Below are positions 1 through 14,836 of a stretch of 64,000 bases of DNA, piece after piece. Below the pieces are notes generated by a model, which worked only from the letters and a program-made list of their open reading frames with translations, searched no databases and had not been told where the DNA came from. Each line of letters starts with the position of its first letter. Position 1 is the stretch's first letter. Origin of the DNA: Saccoglossus kowalevskii (taxonomy: Eukaryota > Hemichordata > Enteropneusta > Harrimaniidae); the NCBI RefSeq assembly GCF_000003605.2, contig NW_003133346.1:30015-94014 (forward strand). The letters are read 5' to 3'. The translations under genes were made by a program, and so were the position numbers.

Positions 1-3000
1 ACGTCTTTCACTTAACATGTATTGCGATTCCGTATGATTGCTTTTCAAGTAGGTACGAAACTTTAAATTCAAGTGCGGTTGTTTCCTGTTACATGGTTCG
101 TATCGTCATTAGATAGTACTCTAAGAATCGCTCAGTTCCCTAGAGGTATTACCTTGCCTTCATTCCTCTTAATGTGGGGTTTCGAGAGGTAGAAAGCATC
201 AGTCGTGACGGAGTATTTGGTCTCTTGGAAAATGCAAAGGAAGCCGCACGCAAATGAACGGAGTGGGTCGTTTTTTTTTCTTTATTTTTCCCGGAAATTT
301 CAGATAATTCGAGTAGTTGCCATGGTTTTCTGAAATTCTGTTCTGAATCAGTAGTCTAGACACACTACTAACATTAAGAGAGTGCGTACACAAACTGCAA
401 CGTCACAGGAACGACAAAGCATTTTGTAATTTCTTGAGGGCAGGAGAATATTTTTTGTAGCTTTAAATGGGTATGTGTTGTATTTTGTACAGGACGGGGA
501 ACATATCGAGGTCAGGTGTTATAAATGCAATACGGTGAAAGGTAACAATGCCAGTCTCCAGAAAAGGGGATATAGTGAGACAGACGGAGGGCACAGATAG
601 GAAGCCTGGTTGGAGGGTCATCAAATGTTGTGTTTGAGTATGGGAAATTCCTTAGTTCCATGATATGAAGAAAATTCAACTAGCAAATCAAGCACATTGT
701 TCGTAACCAATTATCATATTTGAAAAAAAAAATGTTTGGTTGCTGCACCTGGTTAAGCCGATTAAAGGCACTGCCGTCCAATCTGATTAAATGCACTGTC
801 ATCCAATTTGATTTACGGCTCTGCCGTACAATCTGTCATTGACGGACCAGGCGCTGGTCAACAGTACGGTGGAAAGAACTTTTTACAGCCAAGGAAGTTA
901 CGTCCACCATTTGTCAACAGATTTGTTTATTTCATGATGATATCAGCGTGCCGTAATTTTGCGGTGTTGCACTGGGTATTTTCATCGTACCATATTAGAA
1001 AACGCTAATTCCAAATATGGAACGATTACGCGCGTAAGCGTCCTCTAATAATAAAAAAACATGGCTGCCCCAGGGGTTGACTGGACCCAACACAAAGAAG
1101 TTTTCTGAATCTGTTCTGAACGTTTTGGATTTCGGCATACCCATGATATATCCTTGGGGGGAAAGATGTATAATAATAAGGTTATTAGAAGGAAACCGAA
1201 AAGTAAAACAGTACGCCGTCGCATCGACCTCAGCTGGTTTGTAATACACCAGTTTAATAAATCTGATATTTGAGGGTTGCAAATTTGATATTTTGTTTAT
1301 CCCATGTATCCATTTCGCAGCTTCTAAAAACTAATAACCATAGAAGAGATCGTAATTTGTGAGTGCGTAGTCAAGACCTCGTAGAGCGTTCTGGTTCGAT
1401 TTCATAACCTATCGCCCTATTGCTATAGTTGTTTTTTGAAATCATCACAATATATAAATATATATGCAGTTAAGGGAATAAAGCTAGGGTCGTTATAAAT
1501 ATTTTATAAATATGAATTTTTATAAATCGAAACGGATGATAGTATGCAAATTGACCAATCTAGAAATGGTATCGTGACCGCATTGTTAGTTCTAGTTAAT
1601 ATATTTCATTGTTGTTGTTTTTTGTGTTATTTTTTACTACGGAGTTCAATATCATCGAATTACCAATGTATAGCTCTCGAGTCAATCACTATTACATGTT
1701 ATAATCTGAATGAGAAGATCAGTATTTACATTTTTTTATAAATACGTTTATGAGGTGTAACGGCAAGAAGTCAATCGATAATCATGTGGGTGGGCGAAAC
1801 TTTCTACATTCCAACAGAACAGGCGAGTGGAACCAGATCATAGTATACCAGTACAGCTTACCAGTATTATTACGGCCAGTGAAGTCATTCACACAGTCAA
1901 TTTGTCAGTACCTAGACAATTATTTCTAATTTTCCAATTTAATTGGTCTTTAGAATTTTCTTCTCTCTACTGATTAATTACCTGACTATTAGACTGAGTA
2001 CAATGAATATGGGTTGTGACAAGTATTCAGTTTGTTAGGAGTGCGTGAAGTTGAACATGTGTGACTACGGATGAGTCCACAAATTCAGGAGGCTGTCACG
2101 AAACTGACACGTAATGAGAGGTCGGTAGGCTCTTCAAATCACCCGCCACCGCCTGTTGTTCACTGCCGCGAACCAATTGTAGACCGTAATTAACTGCGGT
2201 AAACACATGGACCACAAACACTAGCAAACATGTCTTTTGTATCTCGTAAAATGTGTCACCTGCGTGAAACGTCAGAGAATCATTTCAGATCGTAATGCTC
2301 CCATAACGACTATTTACACTAGTACTACTCACGTTAGTTCGACTCGATTGATTCGTCAACAATCATCGTGCTGTCTTCCTTAACCAACGGGTTCGATTAG
2401 ATGCTGAAAACACATGAACGATATTTGTAATGCATGTTTTCTGCAATGATCGATCAACTCTACAAAACTGTTTAAGAGAATAACAAACGATCACATCACC
2501 ATTGATGTTAACTTGAACACAAAATGATATTTCATATAGGAAATCTTGAATGAATTATTGAACGTTATAGACACGAATGATCAATCGGCATCGGCACTTC
2601 GACTACTTAAATATGTACGTTGTAGAGCCCATTTCCACTTTTTTACTGTCTGTAATCTTAGCATTGTTGTCATTTTCAATAATACGGTGTCATTTGTGAA
2701 ATGTTGGGTTTTGGTGACATGTACTTTTCATAATTGAATATTGGTGATGACTGTAATCGCGACGGCGGGTCATGGTCTCTTCTCTAATTCCGACATACAT
2801 GTCCTCGTTTAAGAGTCCGTGACTCATTCGATATGCATCTTCACATGCTTATTTTTCAAATGTTTCGGGTAAAATGTTTCAAATCTAAACCTTGCAACAA
2901 GCGTATGTAAATGTTTGAGTTGCGATTTAAACAAATTGATATGGTAACGCCACTGGCTTGCCAAGTCCGCACTCCGTGGAGGTAATTTGTTAACATCCAC

Positions 3001-6000
3001 CCATTCACATTTAATCAGTGAACCCCTTGCTGGTCCACGTAACACTGTGCATAATTTTTATTTATTTTCGTGTCATTAACCTTGTTTTTTATCAGAGTAA
3101 GACGTCATATAAGCAGATTACACTACTCGTGCAATGCTGTTTCTATATGCTCATGATACAGATCATAATGCATATAAGTCAAATAACGCACAGTCCCCTT
3201 AGCAGCCGTCAACATATGACGTCACTATTCCCCTACGTTGGTGTATTGATGTATTATAGGTCGTATTTTATGAGCTGTTTCCGAACACATTCCCTTCTAA
3301 CAAGTTTAGTATTCCAAACAAAACGTTTCCCTTCTATTAAATCTTTAGCACTTGTATACCGATTTTGAAATAAAAAAAAACAATTCGTCGAAATGCTCAG
3401 TCGCCTGAAGCAGTGGTAAAATAAGAATTACGGAATAAACGATAAATCATCGTCAATGATTGTGTTTTATGGTCATTTAAATGGTTGAGGCTTGATCTAC
3501 ATAGTTACTCACATGTTATAGTTCATCCCTCCGGTCCCGTATAAATGCCGTACACTAGCGCACATGTGCTAGGCTCTCCCGCAACACGGGGTCGTAAAGG
3601 TTATAGCTGCATGTAGCATTACTGATGTCCATTTTAATTTGTATCGACAGAATTCCTACAATAGCATATCAATTGCTCGATGGTAAAGTTAAATTATCAA
3701 GCAAAAATTATTTCGTGAAGATTGAGGTAGTTGGCAACGAGAATATTCGATTCTCCTGACGTTTACAAACTTTCATTAATAGTATTTTTTTTTACTTTTA
3801 ATAATGCTTTTGCAAGTGTATAGCATGACTCTAGAAAAAAGCTAATAAATATATATATTTAATTAATTAATAGTGGGACATTGGTGTAAATTAGTTTTTC
3901 AATTACATATGACCCACGTTATAATAATTTAGGATTAGGCAATACTAGGGTAGAATTAGAGCTAGAGATGGGAGTAGGTTAGGTGTCCGTATTGTGCAAA
4001 GCTTATTGTGAGCTTGAAAAACATTGTTAAAAGAATACCTATAGAAAAAAATATATTAAAAATGGTGGTTATGCACAACTTTAAACAAATAGTCATTGCA
4101 GTGTATGTAATTTCATCTTGGATTAGTTAAACAGTAATTGGTTGATTTATTGATTCGTGAATTACCCGAACCCAAATTCTCCCTTATGTATATTATCAAA
4201 TGTCCATGAATGACCTTACTTGTCGGCATGTGTCTGAAATATCAATTAAGACAACGTGGCACACGCGCAGCAATGTCGGTTGCATTCTATCAATACCAAT
4301 TACTGCCAATAATTACGTTTTACGTATGTAATTATAATTTTACCCGTGGGCACTGAAATATTGTCATTTATCAGCACAAAACAAAACTGGCCCTAACGTG
4401 ATTCTTTTCACATGTCTGTATATCAATCAACTTTCACTCATTTCAGCAAGTTAATTTAAATTGCGTTTTTATTCACGTGTTATTCAAATATGATAACATC
4501 TTACATAAGTTATTGTTATCATTGAGTACTTCATAGTATTAATGTGGAATTCTTGTTACTGACATAATATTGTATATGTAGTATTTATATCAGTAAGTAC
4601 ACAGAAAGCTATTAAGTTGTTAAGGCATCAATTCTGTTCACTTCTTGGTCAAAATTTAAATATATATTAAACCACTGCTATAATTTAAGCAAGCCTCTTT
4701 TGACGTGGTGTGTTTTACCAAGTACAAAAAAATCCATCTTACCATTTCAAATTATGTTTATAACTGAATATAGATATAGACATTCACCTTTCACCTTGAT
4801 CATTGCACCGTAACAGTTGGGGGCATCAAACTTAGCCTGTCGTTAATTGAAATATAACTCAATAGCCAGCTTAGCTCTGATAGACGTGTATCAAATTGTA
4901 GTAAACGTGCCTAGTCGTAGTAGAATGCGTCAAAATACCCTATTATTCAAAAAAATATGAAGTGTGTTCATAACATCCTTTCATGCTATATAATCTTCAC
5001 CATTTCGTCACTTATCTAGCTGTTCTTCTGTTGTAAAACAAAAGACTAGCATTATATTAATTAAAATCTCTGAAGTTCAGGTTTAATTGAATATTTTTAA
5101 TTGATGTTATATTTTTTGGGGAGGGGGCAATCATGCTTGCATAACTGTGTCTTATACATTTTTCGATCTGAATGTACTAAAGTTTCACAAACAAAATTCC
5201 GAATAATCCACCAATTTAACCTACGTGATGCAATTAGATATATATATATCTAGTAACTTAAACATTGTGAATGATATGCAACGATCTGTTACTGTTTGTA
5301 CATTGATAAACTAATTTGCATATACATTTCACCTGCACGAAGGAGTGTCATTGATTTCCATTTTCGTGGATGTAACTACTACCTTCGACACGTCACTGTC
5401 AATCCTTAACATCGACTTTATATTTTTAATAACAGTACAAAAAGGAAAATGATAATTAATAACACGTACTATGTCACGAATCAAAATGTAGTCTTTTAAA
5501 AATGACCCTTTGCCCCTGTCCGTGTATTTCAGTAAATAAGTGAAATAGGCGTTGACAACAGGATTACTGCTGGCAGCAAAGTGTATAAAAAAATAATGAT
5601 TAATGTCGTCGAAATTAATAGGATCAGCACTGGTTATTCATTCCAAAATTGCAAAAACATGACTTCCCGTCAGCTGTCAACGCGCTAATGGTTTTCTCCA
5701 TAGTACTGTATTTGCTTACGACGGTAGATGAAATCTTATAGACTCAATAATATTAACATACATTATGCTGGGCTCTACACTTCACTTCATCTGTGGACAT
5801 CAACTGATCATATTCGTCATGGCGACGATTCGTCAATACATACTAGGTAAAAATATAATATTTTACAGTGTTCGAGTGCGACTGACTAGTGTGAACCGTT
5901 GAACATTTCAAATCACCTGTAAAGTAGAGAGAGTGTCGGGTTTGTATGACTTGCCTTCACTCGAGGCGTTTACTCTGTTCTTATAGTGTTACCTGTCAAT

Positions 6001-9000
6001 GCAGTTGACGTATAGACAAGAAACAAGAAACGCATATGCCATGTAGTATAAGTGAGTCGCGTTTCATGTTTAGTATGCATCCTACATGTAGTCATTTCAA
6101 CTTCTGGCGATGTTGTTGAATTACATAATTTCCCATGCTATACATTAATTGTTGCGATGTTAAACTTTGTATATAGGGAATAATTAGGAAATGATTCATT
6201 AATTGTGTCAAGGTGTGTTACGATTTCTGTTATATCATCTAAAAACATGACAGCTCCTCATTCGTTTATGCGTGGAACTATGCGTTATTTGTATGAGGTA
6301 TTCCCAAGACCCTTGCATCATTGTTTTTGTCAGCAATTGTGAAATACTGCGCTATGTTCGCTATTTTTAATTTCACTTATCCATTTTACAGTATGTTGGT
6401 GATCATAACGAAACTCCCGTTTATTCTTGTAATTACAAGTGTCCGTGTAACATTATCAGGTGTATCGATAGCTATTAGCGAATGCAGGTGATGACGGGCG
6501 GCTACCATCGATTTATCGCCATATATATCATTAGTAATTACAACTCCTGTCTTTAAACAATACACACATCACGTTTCCACTAGATGTACGACATTCATTG
6601 ACATTTCCAAACCGGAGCTCCTATTATATGCGCGTCGCCGGGTTTGCGTCCACTCAGCGAACCGTTCGCTTATTCGTATAGTGATGTTCACAGTGGAGTT
6701 GACGAGTACAATGCGTGCGTGATAAACGGCCCATATTTCTTAAGTTGCAACTCAGCGATTCTGAAGACTTCCGAGGTCCATTTAAATTGCCAGTCAAAGT
6801 ACACGCAATATTTTTACCAATTAAGTGAAATCTGCGATATTTAATGATATATATATATATTAATATTTTAGCTTTAATTTCCTATACAAAATATCATATT
6901 TGTTCACAATGAGCATTTGTTGACAGGTAATTTAACCTAGCAGTGCATTACTGCCGAGTTTTCATTACTTTCGACTATACGAGATAACCGAGTCCGGCTA
7001 ATATTCCAGCTAATAATGTAAGCCGTATCTTAATTAGCTCTACTTTCCCTCTTAATATTGACATTTTCCCTCTTTTTGAAAAAAACAACAACTTTGACGG
7101 CTTCACTCTATTTTTCAGGTTATTTGCGAGTGATCACGAAATGAAATGTGTTTTTTTATTACTCTATAAATTTGCTGGGAATCTAGCCTGAGTAACGTAT
7201 TAATCTACGCGTCACATAACAAATCACATATGATAGTCGTTTCGGTTAGTTTCTCAAGATAGAATGCTTGCACAGAAATCATCTTATCAGAATTTTTTCA
7301 TCGAAAGCTCGTTACTTGGAGGAGCTCAATATTTGCCCAATGCATTGTGATCTGTTACAGGACGTCGTGATCGATATGTGTAATTGGAGATGAAATTTGA
7401 ATTGATTAGCTAAGCTAACACGTGACATCGTATGAGTGACAATATTACTTAGTACTGTTATTTCACTATGAAATTTGAATTATCTAGACTAGCCCAAACG
7501 GCGCGCTGTGCCAAGGTCTGTGGGCAACGCATGCCAGTAATGAAACCCGAGGATATTGCATTAATGCAGTATAAAAATAATTCCTAGTTTGATTAAATGA
7601 GTTTTAAATATGAAATTACACTGTGTAATATTACTACGTACTATCACGTATGCATGGCCACAATTTTTAAAAAATACGGTGCAAGGAATTTATGTCAAAG
7701 AAAGTTGATCGCGTCCGGCATAAAGAGTGCATCTTAGGGGGACCATTGACCGTACTACATTTAAGAGTATCTTTTTATATTTTGATTGTTAGATTGATCA
7801 TGTTCTCTCGTGCCCTCTAATGCCCTCAACATTAATATTTTTATTGATACTTTTGTGCAAATATGCAACTTTCACTCGGCTGTCAGACAAACCTAGACAC
7901 AGATTATTTAGAACGAGGCGAGAAAGCCATGAGACTTGGTTTTGTCCCTCAAATAGTGGTCCCTTTTCCTGTCTTCGCGTCTGCTGTTCTTAATACCATG
8001 GTTACATCAGTAACGGACGCAATGACTGGAAAATTGGAACTCTATATGAGGAAAGAAACAAACAAGTCCCATTGCTCTCTCGTTCTCAACGAGATCTAGA
8101 CGACTATTTGTCTATTGGCCGAAGCCGAATGCCTCGGCCAATAACATTCACTTGGGGACGATAATCATTGATATAGACTTATTCACTATTAACTTATTAA
8201 CTAGTTTATTTTTCCGGAAAAGACCAAATCGTAAACTTTCTGAGTTGAAATCAAAATTGATATTAGCCCCTAGCAGTGTCATCTATCTTTTTATTGATTG
8301 TCTGATTTATTTGAAATTGTGGAAAGACAATCTAGGCGACAAATCGAAATAGCTTATCATGCATGCCTTCTTATTGTACATAGTTAAGTCGAATATACGT
8401 CACACGCACGTTCACTGTCGTGTTGTGGGCGTTCTCATCCGAGACGGAAGGCAAGTATGACAATCTGTTGCATACAGTGTACAATGTAATTTTAGAAACT
8501 CTCCCGCAAGCGTAATTTGACTCCTACACGCACCGGAATCATGATACATTTCTCGTTTCACTCGCGGTTTATATTAAGAAGCATAACTCATCAATCAGCT
8601 TTAACAAGCATTTTCACACAACGCGTAGCCTGCTCAATTAATAGGAAAAACATCTTCTTTCAGTCAAACTCGTTATTCTATCTGTTCAATAGTCAACATG
8701 GCTTAAAGGATGTGGCATGTAATCTAGATACCGATTTACTCTGCTTTCGGATCATAAATGGCACGGTTATTTTTTATATATAGCATAAGCAAAAAATAAA
8801 TTTGACATTAATAGCAATGCATAGTACCAGGTGTCTGGCACATCACACGCAATGTATATCTCCCATCAAGAGTCATGCAGCGTGTACAGTATCATTTTGA
8901 AACGTGGCCTACAATTTCCACTAATGACCGCGCCGTCATCGATCGTTTAATAAGTTGAGTGAGTTTACTTTTAGTGATAGATGTGTCCGCAGAGATTATT

Positions 9001-11004
9001 CGCATATATTGAGCTATATTGGACAAGTGTTGCTGCCAAATAACTTCACGTCGTTCGAATTCCTCGTGTTGTAATTGTTTCTCAATTTATCGTCATCATT
9101 ATTACATTTTGTATACGAAGTAAATTTTCGCATGTCAACACTCGTGGCCTACACTCTAGCATTCTTTTTATAGGTCAACGGTGACAGCGCTTTCAAGCCG
9201 ATAAATGTTACCCTCCATGTCACCAGTGTAGAGTATATATGAGGTAGTTACCCCATGTGTGTTCATTACTGCGTCTATATTCATATGGTGTTGTTAATGG
9301 CATATGTATTTTGCAGCACAGTATAGAGTTCCGGAAATGGTGCAGTATTCAAATGCGCATGCACAAATTATTAGTACGTACAAATGATCCACAGCGCATG
9401 CGCAGTTGCGTGGAATATAACCAGACATATTAGTTTGCATAATCCACTGTTCTATATATCAGCGTAAAATAACAATATTATTTATTTATCCTGGATAATC
9501 TATTAGACAATACTGCCTTTCTACCAGAGGGTCAAACAAGAAGTGTGACACTGTTGTTATTTGTGACAGATTTTTGGAATTGCATTAACACACTGTCATT
9601 ATCCATATCTATGAAATGCCCAGATATGTCGTAATTTCATGTATATAAATGTGATGTAACAAACCGTAATATTTTCGTATACCTCGCTATTATGTAATAC
9701 TGTTTTAATTATTAGAGAATTGCTCAAATCGAAATGAAATACGAATGTATACAAATATGATCCCCACAGACAGGTCATGGAGGGGCATTACATGGCGCGA
9801 TCGTGTTTCAATTTGAATTTGTGAATCATTCTTACAAACACGTGTTTGCAAGCTGTTATGTCGTGTCGATTCTACGGGAAGTGGGTTAATCATATATAGC
9901 CAATCTCCAGAATTCAACTCAGAGAATAACGTCACGATCGGAGCAATGCCACTCGGGTGCGACGCGAGTGTTGTGTGTCATGCAATTCCCAGTACATTTG
10001 GGGAACCTTGGAAATGTGTTCAAATTCAAAATCTCAAAATTATAATATGCAAAACAGCTACATTGCTTGGATGCGTCGTGACATACCATCGCACCGTCAA
10101 CTACAGGGATATTTCCCAGGAGGCTTAGCGACGAGATCGGTTCCATTGCCTACCCGACATCAGCTCCCTTGGTGTGTTGCCAACATTGCAATTTTAGCTG
10201 TATACTAGTAGTAATAATTTTTAAATTGGATATCACGATCAAACGAGATTGAAATATATTATTTAATTTGACAAGCTTTCAATAGTCTTTTCCCGTGAAT
10301 GTTTAAGCATTACGGTGTAGCGTTGTTTAATTCATCAGACCGAGTGTCCGCTGATTTGTATGATGTATGATTTATATGATACGGTTGGCACAGCGGAAGC
10401 TCTTATTGGACAACATATTCTCCGAAAAATACCATGTAGAAAAATATTCTAATTCGACATTTGGTCTGAATTGTGCAAACTATCTAATTATATCTAATGT
10501 ATACTTGCTTGTATTTGATTATCCTTCGTGAAATTGTAATAATTAAATATATCCTCTTCTATGAGAAATGTTGACAGTTGACAATTAGTTCGACCACGGT
10601 AAGAACGACTCCCGTGATATTGGCCATTATTATTAAGATCTGTTCTTGTTGTGTTTTATTCTGATCACCCGTGGCCAGCCGACACGTCGTGGGAGTATTG
10701 TCCAAGACATTTACCCAAATAAATAAAATTCATTACCCGAGGCACTCTCGGAAATTGTGTATACCGCGACCCCCGAATATAAAATAACATTCAACGAAAA
10801 TAAAACTCCTTGCACTGCTAGATCAGTTTCACGTGAACTCAGTCACTGAACACGTGTCATATGATATTATGAGTTGTATTTATCTATTAGTATTTTTTAC
10901 ACCAGTTTAGTGGTTTTGTTTATTTTAAACAAAACCTGGCATCCAAACCGTGAAATAATTCGAGTCAGAGATATACAATTCGGTTAGGGCCGTAGTGTCA
11001 ATCG
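1..11004. other. AT-rich stretch without a supported gene
   Basis: I see no coding exon here: every open frame is below about 120 codons, none resembles a known domain, and none shows matched splice sites. Small structure present: three degenerate 25-27 bp direct units at 761-835, short AT palindromes such as the one near 5238, and a GCGCATGCGC box at 9394-9403 that fits the NRF1 core motif. No transposase or reverse-transcriptase motif was seen on either strand. Confidence 0.6.
761..835. repeat. Degenerate 25-27 bp direct repeat, three units
   Basis: Three successive units share the pattern TTAAAGGCACTGCCGTCCAA with substitutions. Copies start near 763, 788 and 813. It is a short local duplication and no coding role is suggested. 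Confidence 0.5.
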
Positions 11005-11619
11005 CCATGTTCACAATAGAAAAAGTTACGCCGGCGTAATCAAACAATAATAACTGGCAATTTTGAGCCATGTAAATGTTTTGAAAGTGTATCACCAATC
11101 AGCATACAGGTCAATATAACAACTTAAATAAATTACCTTAAAATGTGACACACATTGCCAGCCTTTTGAAATAAAATAAACATAAATACAGTTGTCTGTT
11201 TTGCTCACATTCAATCACTCTTTGCAAATGTTCACCGGTATTACCTCCTTATCACGTTGGTGTGTTCTCATCTGTGTTTAGCAGGCAAAACTATTGCGCA
11301 ATATTTACTTACGTTGTAATAAAATAAACATAAATACAGTTGTCTGTTAACGTTGTGCTCACATTCAATCACTCTTTGCAAATGTTCACCGGTATTACCT
11401 CCTTATCACGTTGGTGTGTTCTCATCTGTGTTTAGCAGGCAAAACTATTGCGCAATAGTTACTTACGTTGGTACTGATACCTCCTCCTTCAAGGGAATTT
11501 AAACTCTGACAATTTTAAACGCCTTTAATTCGGCGTAACTTTTTACATCTGGTTTTCTTCCCTTACGTCAATGTAAGTTGTGTCGGCGTAAGTTGACACA
11601 AAAACAGATGTGAACACGG
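11005..11619. mobile_element. Candidate non-autonomous inverted-repeat element
   Basis: The left end reads CCATGTTCACA and continues into AAAAAGTTACGCC. The right end read on the other strand begins CCGTGTTCACA and continues into a similar GTCAACTTACGCC block. A second inverted GGCGTAACTTTTT block lies at 11532-11544, and a 14-bp palindrome TTACGCCGGCGTAA sits at 11026-11039. No transposase is present. The boundaries are approximate, I could not find a clear target duplication, and a nested tandem duplication occupies the middle. Confidence 0.35.
11170..11470. repeat. Tandem duplication, about 148 and 153 bp
   Basis: Two near-identical copies start at 11170 and 11318, both opening AATAAAATAAACATAAATAC. 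The second copy carries a few extra bases after the shared GTCTGTT and otherwise differs at very few positions, so the duplication is young. It lies inside the inverted-repeat element described at 11005-11619. Confidence 0.85.
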
Positions 11620-13781
11620 TATATAACATAGAAAAGTACCCCCAGTAAAGCCTAATCTCATATCAATTTCACTTATTAGATCAAAAATACTGTGGAAAAC
11701 AGATTAACAGCTGTAAATAACATACAGAATGATGTCCCATGTCCCCCTGGTATTGACAGTTGAAAGTCAAGCGTATACAATGTAGTTGGTTCCCAGTGTT
11801 GGTTCAAATACTGGAATTACATGTAAACGTACGAGAGTGCCCACCAGACTAGCACCACTGGTTAAATGCTAAACCAGCAGTTAACAAACTATGGTGTTTA
11901 GGAATGTCTACTAGAACTATTAAAAACAACGTTCATTACTGCGTTAATTGAGGCACACAATCTACCTAGCTATTTTTAGATGTTGGTTTATAAATATTAG
12001 TGAAACGCTAATTATAAATATCTTATTAACGATAGCTACTTCAATTACTCATATGATCAGAGGAGATTTCCGTTAACACACTCCGTCATATGTTTTATGC
12101 ATGTTCTTGTTAATATAAAAATTAATAAGATTTGTCTTACTATTCTTAATAAAATGTTGGCAAATGATATTAGGTCGCACGTCGAAATTTCCCGTACTAA
12201 CTCCGATTAAGTTGCCAAGAGGCATAATGTATGCAAAGACATACGTCGAACTTATAATATTATTGATATTAATACGGGAAAGGTCACCCATTCAGTGTAC
12301 AACCTCCTCTTCCGCCCACACTAAATGGAGAGGTCATATTGAATATAAACTCATGTTATCATCTATTTTTTACAGACTCGCTGCAATTATTTGAATGCCT
12401 AGAATACTGCCTGCAGTGCATGAATCGGGGATTGATAACTCGCTGGTGACGTGCAACTAAGCTTTGGCTTCAACGTACGCCAGTGTTGAGGACTATATAT
12501 CTCAGGTGAGTGGTTGTTATTTCGCATACGATATCTGGAAATCGTACACGTTTCACTTTGACTAGGATTACTTGTTAATGTTGTGTCTTGTGATTCCATA
12601 ATTTTAACGATCGAGAATACAGGAATACATTTAAATACACCCAAACACAAATAATATTTGCATCTACTATGATTTCGTTTTAATCTCATGCCATTAGTTT
12701 ATTTTACAACGTTGTTAGAAGGGCGTAAATCGATGTATTTCATGACAAAATGTTGGATAGATAGTCGCATAATTATTATTATTATTACCGATAACATAAT
12801 CTACAATGGCAAATTGCCAGTGCGATCTGTAGAGATTATGTTGGCCATGGCCATGCAAATACATGATTTGTGGCAAACTAAAGGAAAAAAAACACCTAAT
12901 ATAACCCAAGCCCATAACTACCCATATTGTGTCTCGAGATTTGAGCAGTTGCAATAGTTTGTTTTGATCGGACAAAACATTCCTTGTTAGACATGTTTAT
13001 TTTTGGCGGGAGAATAGTCACCTACAGGTGATCTTTAGCATTGTACTCTGTAGTGTTGTTTGTTTGTTTGCTGGGAGGGGTGGAATCGTCAACATGCATG
13101 GTACACGGAGTTAACGTCACATTTCAATGATCATGTCTGGATATTTCCACTCGGACTTGGTCTTTGCCACAAGTTTAAATTCAGTGCGATTCAGAACACA
13201 TCCTGAGTATACTCTATAACAGCGTCGGCAGCTATTGTCGCTAGCTGCAAACACCATAAACGTGTCAGCCTGTCATTAGGACTCAACACGAAATACCAAT
13301 GTGTCGCGTTTCACCGTATTTACCCAACACCCAGGAGATAAGCAAAATAGTTCGCCATATCACAATGCATATTTGTGTAACTAGATTTGCATGTTTCTAT
13401 TTTTAGATCGTGTTTATACCATAATAACTCTCGCGACGTGACTAGAAGTCCACAGCCGGTAATGAGTACAAGAACGGCTCTACCCTTTGTTGCTTCGTGG
13501 CAATTTACATATAATTTTCGTGATGTAATTTCACGTCAAAGTGATCAGTGATCCATTGTAAAAGACACGGAATCTTGTTTGCGCTACCTATGATACTAAA
13601 CTCGCCGGTCCACCTCAATGTGCGGGTACACTATTATTGAAATCTATTTTTTTAATATTTTCGACATAAATCTGGCCAAATCTATGTGACCGTACCAGCC
13701 AAATTGCGTTCACTGGCCCACAAACTTAATCTTCAACTTTTCAGGACAACGAGTTGATGCCTGCAGGAGTCCTGGTATGAG

Positions 13782-13817
13782 CATGGAAGGTACTAACTAC
13801 CGTTAGTACCTTCCATG
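13782..13817. mobile_element. 36-bp perfect foldback flanked by a 7-bp direct repeat
   Basis: Arm CATGGAAGGTACTAAC (13782-13797), loop TACC, and exact inverted arm GTTAGTACCTTCCATG (13802-13817). GTATGAG stands immediately on both sides (13775-13781 and 13818-13824), as a target-site duplication would. A second hairpin with the same CATGG...CCATG ends and its own exact 7-bp flanks is at 25591-25623. The mobile nature is inferred. Confidence 0.5.
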
Positions 13818-14399
13818 GTATGAGCGGCTCTTTGTCACGTGACATATAAAATGCCATGCAGGGAATCTCCTCATGTGCGATACTATTAAATTAGCTTGGA
13901 GCGTCGCAGGTACGCTATTAAATGCATTTAAATTAGACACGCCAGTCCCAGGATATAACGCCATGCTGTTTGATATTATAAAACACATAAAACGCAACAT
14001 GTTCTCCACAATCAGGGAGGATTGACAAGAGTTTGTGAGCATGACGTCACCACTGAGCTCGTATCATAACGTTGAATTATCCTGTAGTTTAAATAAGAGG
14101 CAAAATGCTATTATAACGAGTTGTTTTTAAATTCAATTCTGTTTACGTCCGATTCGATTTACTTTGTTAAGATCCTAGTCAGTAGAAGAGGGTGAATACA
14201 AATATTTTCTTGTTATTAGGTTGCACTGCCTACTATTTGATACTCTGCACCATAAGACTGTCCTGTCGGCATCCTGGATATAAGCATATATATTTGAATC
14301 TCGGAATAGTGCGTTGATAGTGGTTCGTCGGTTCACTCTACACTCTACTGGCTGACTTATATCTGTGTCTGTACTGTGTAAGCGGCGCAACGTTCACCA

Positions 14400-14836
14400 T
14401 AGTTAATCTGTGTCGCTTCGATGGACCTGATCATCGACGTTGTGACGTATCTGATGCAGTATTAACGTTGTCCGCAGTGGATGGAGTAAGTGACACTGTT
14501 ACACACTGTTACCGCTTCTGAGAGGTAAACCCGTCAAATGTGACAAAATACGCCGGGGTATCCACTCTGCGGCGAAGTGTTTAATTGTGAACACAACTGA
14601 TTCAGTTCGGTGGTTAGTACTGTGATTGCGGCGAACCGATTGTGTTTATTTTTTAAACAGCCATTTACTACAGTTTTACGAAGCCACAGCGACACCGTGT
14701 CAATTAAGACGTTACAAAAAAACTAATCTAACGACCGGTCTCGTGTATATTGTGCCTGGGTGTCTGCCTCTGCGTGTGTGTATAAACCAATCTACTCTGT
14801 CGTCGCCGTCATGTATCTCTATCTGTGAGGTGTACA
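14400..14836 (+). other. Possible 5' non-coding exon ending in a splice donor
   Basis: This is a locally less AT-rich block ending GTGTACAG followed by GTAAGCAATG, a good donor match at 14837. A TATAAA-like string lies near 14781. It could be an untranslated first exon of the receptor gene 19 kb downstream, or chance. Nothing in the sequence ties it to that gene, so this is a weak call. Confidence 0.15.

Noticed and set aside
7857-8113. Possible second copy of the intron 5 MITE
   Set aside because: Only a 15-bp block and loosely similar ends are shared; the arms do not pair well.
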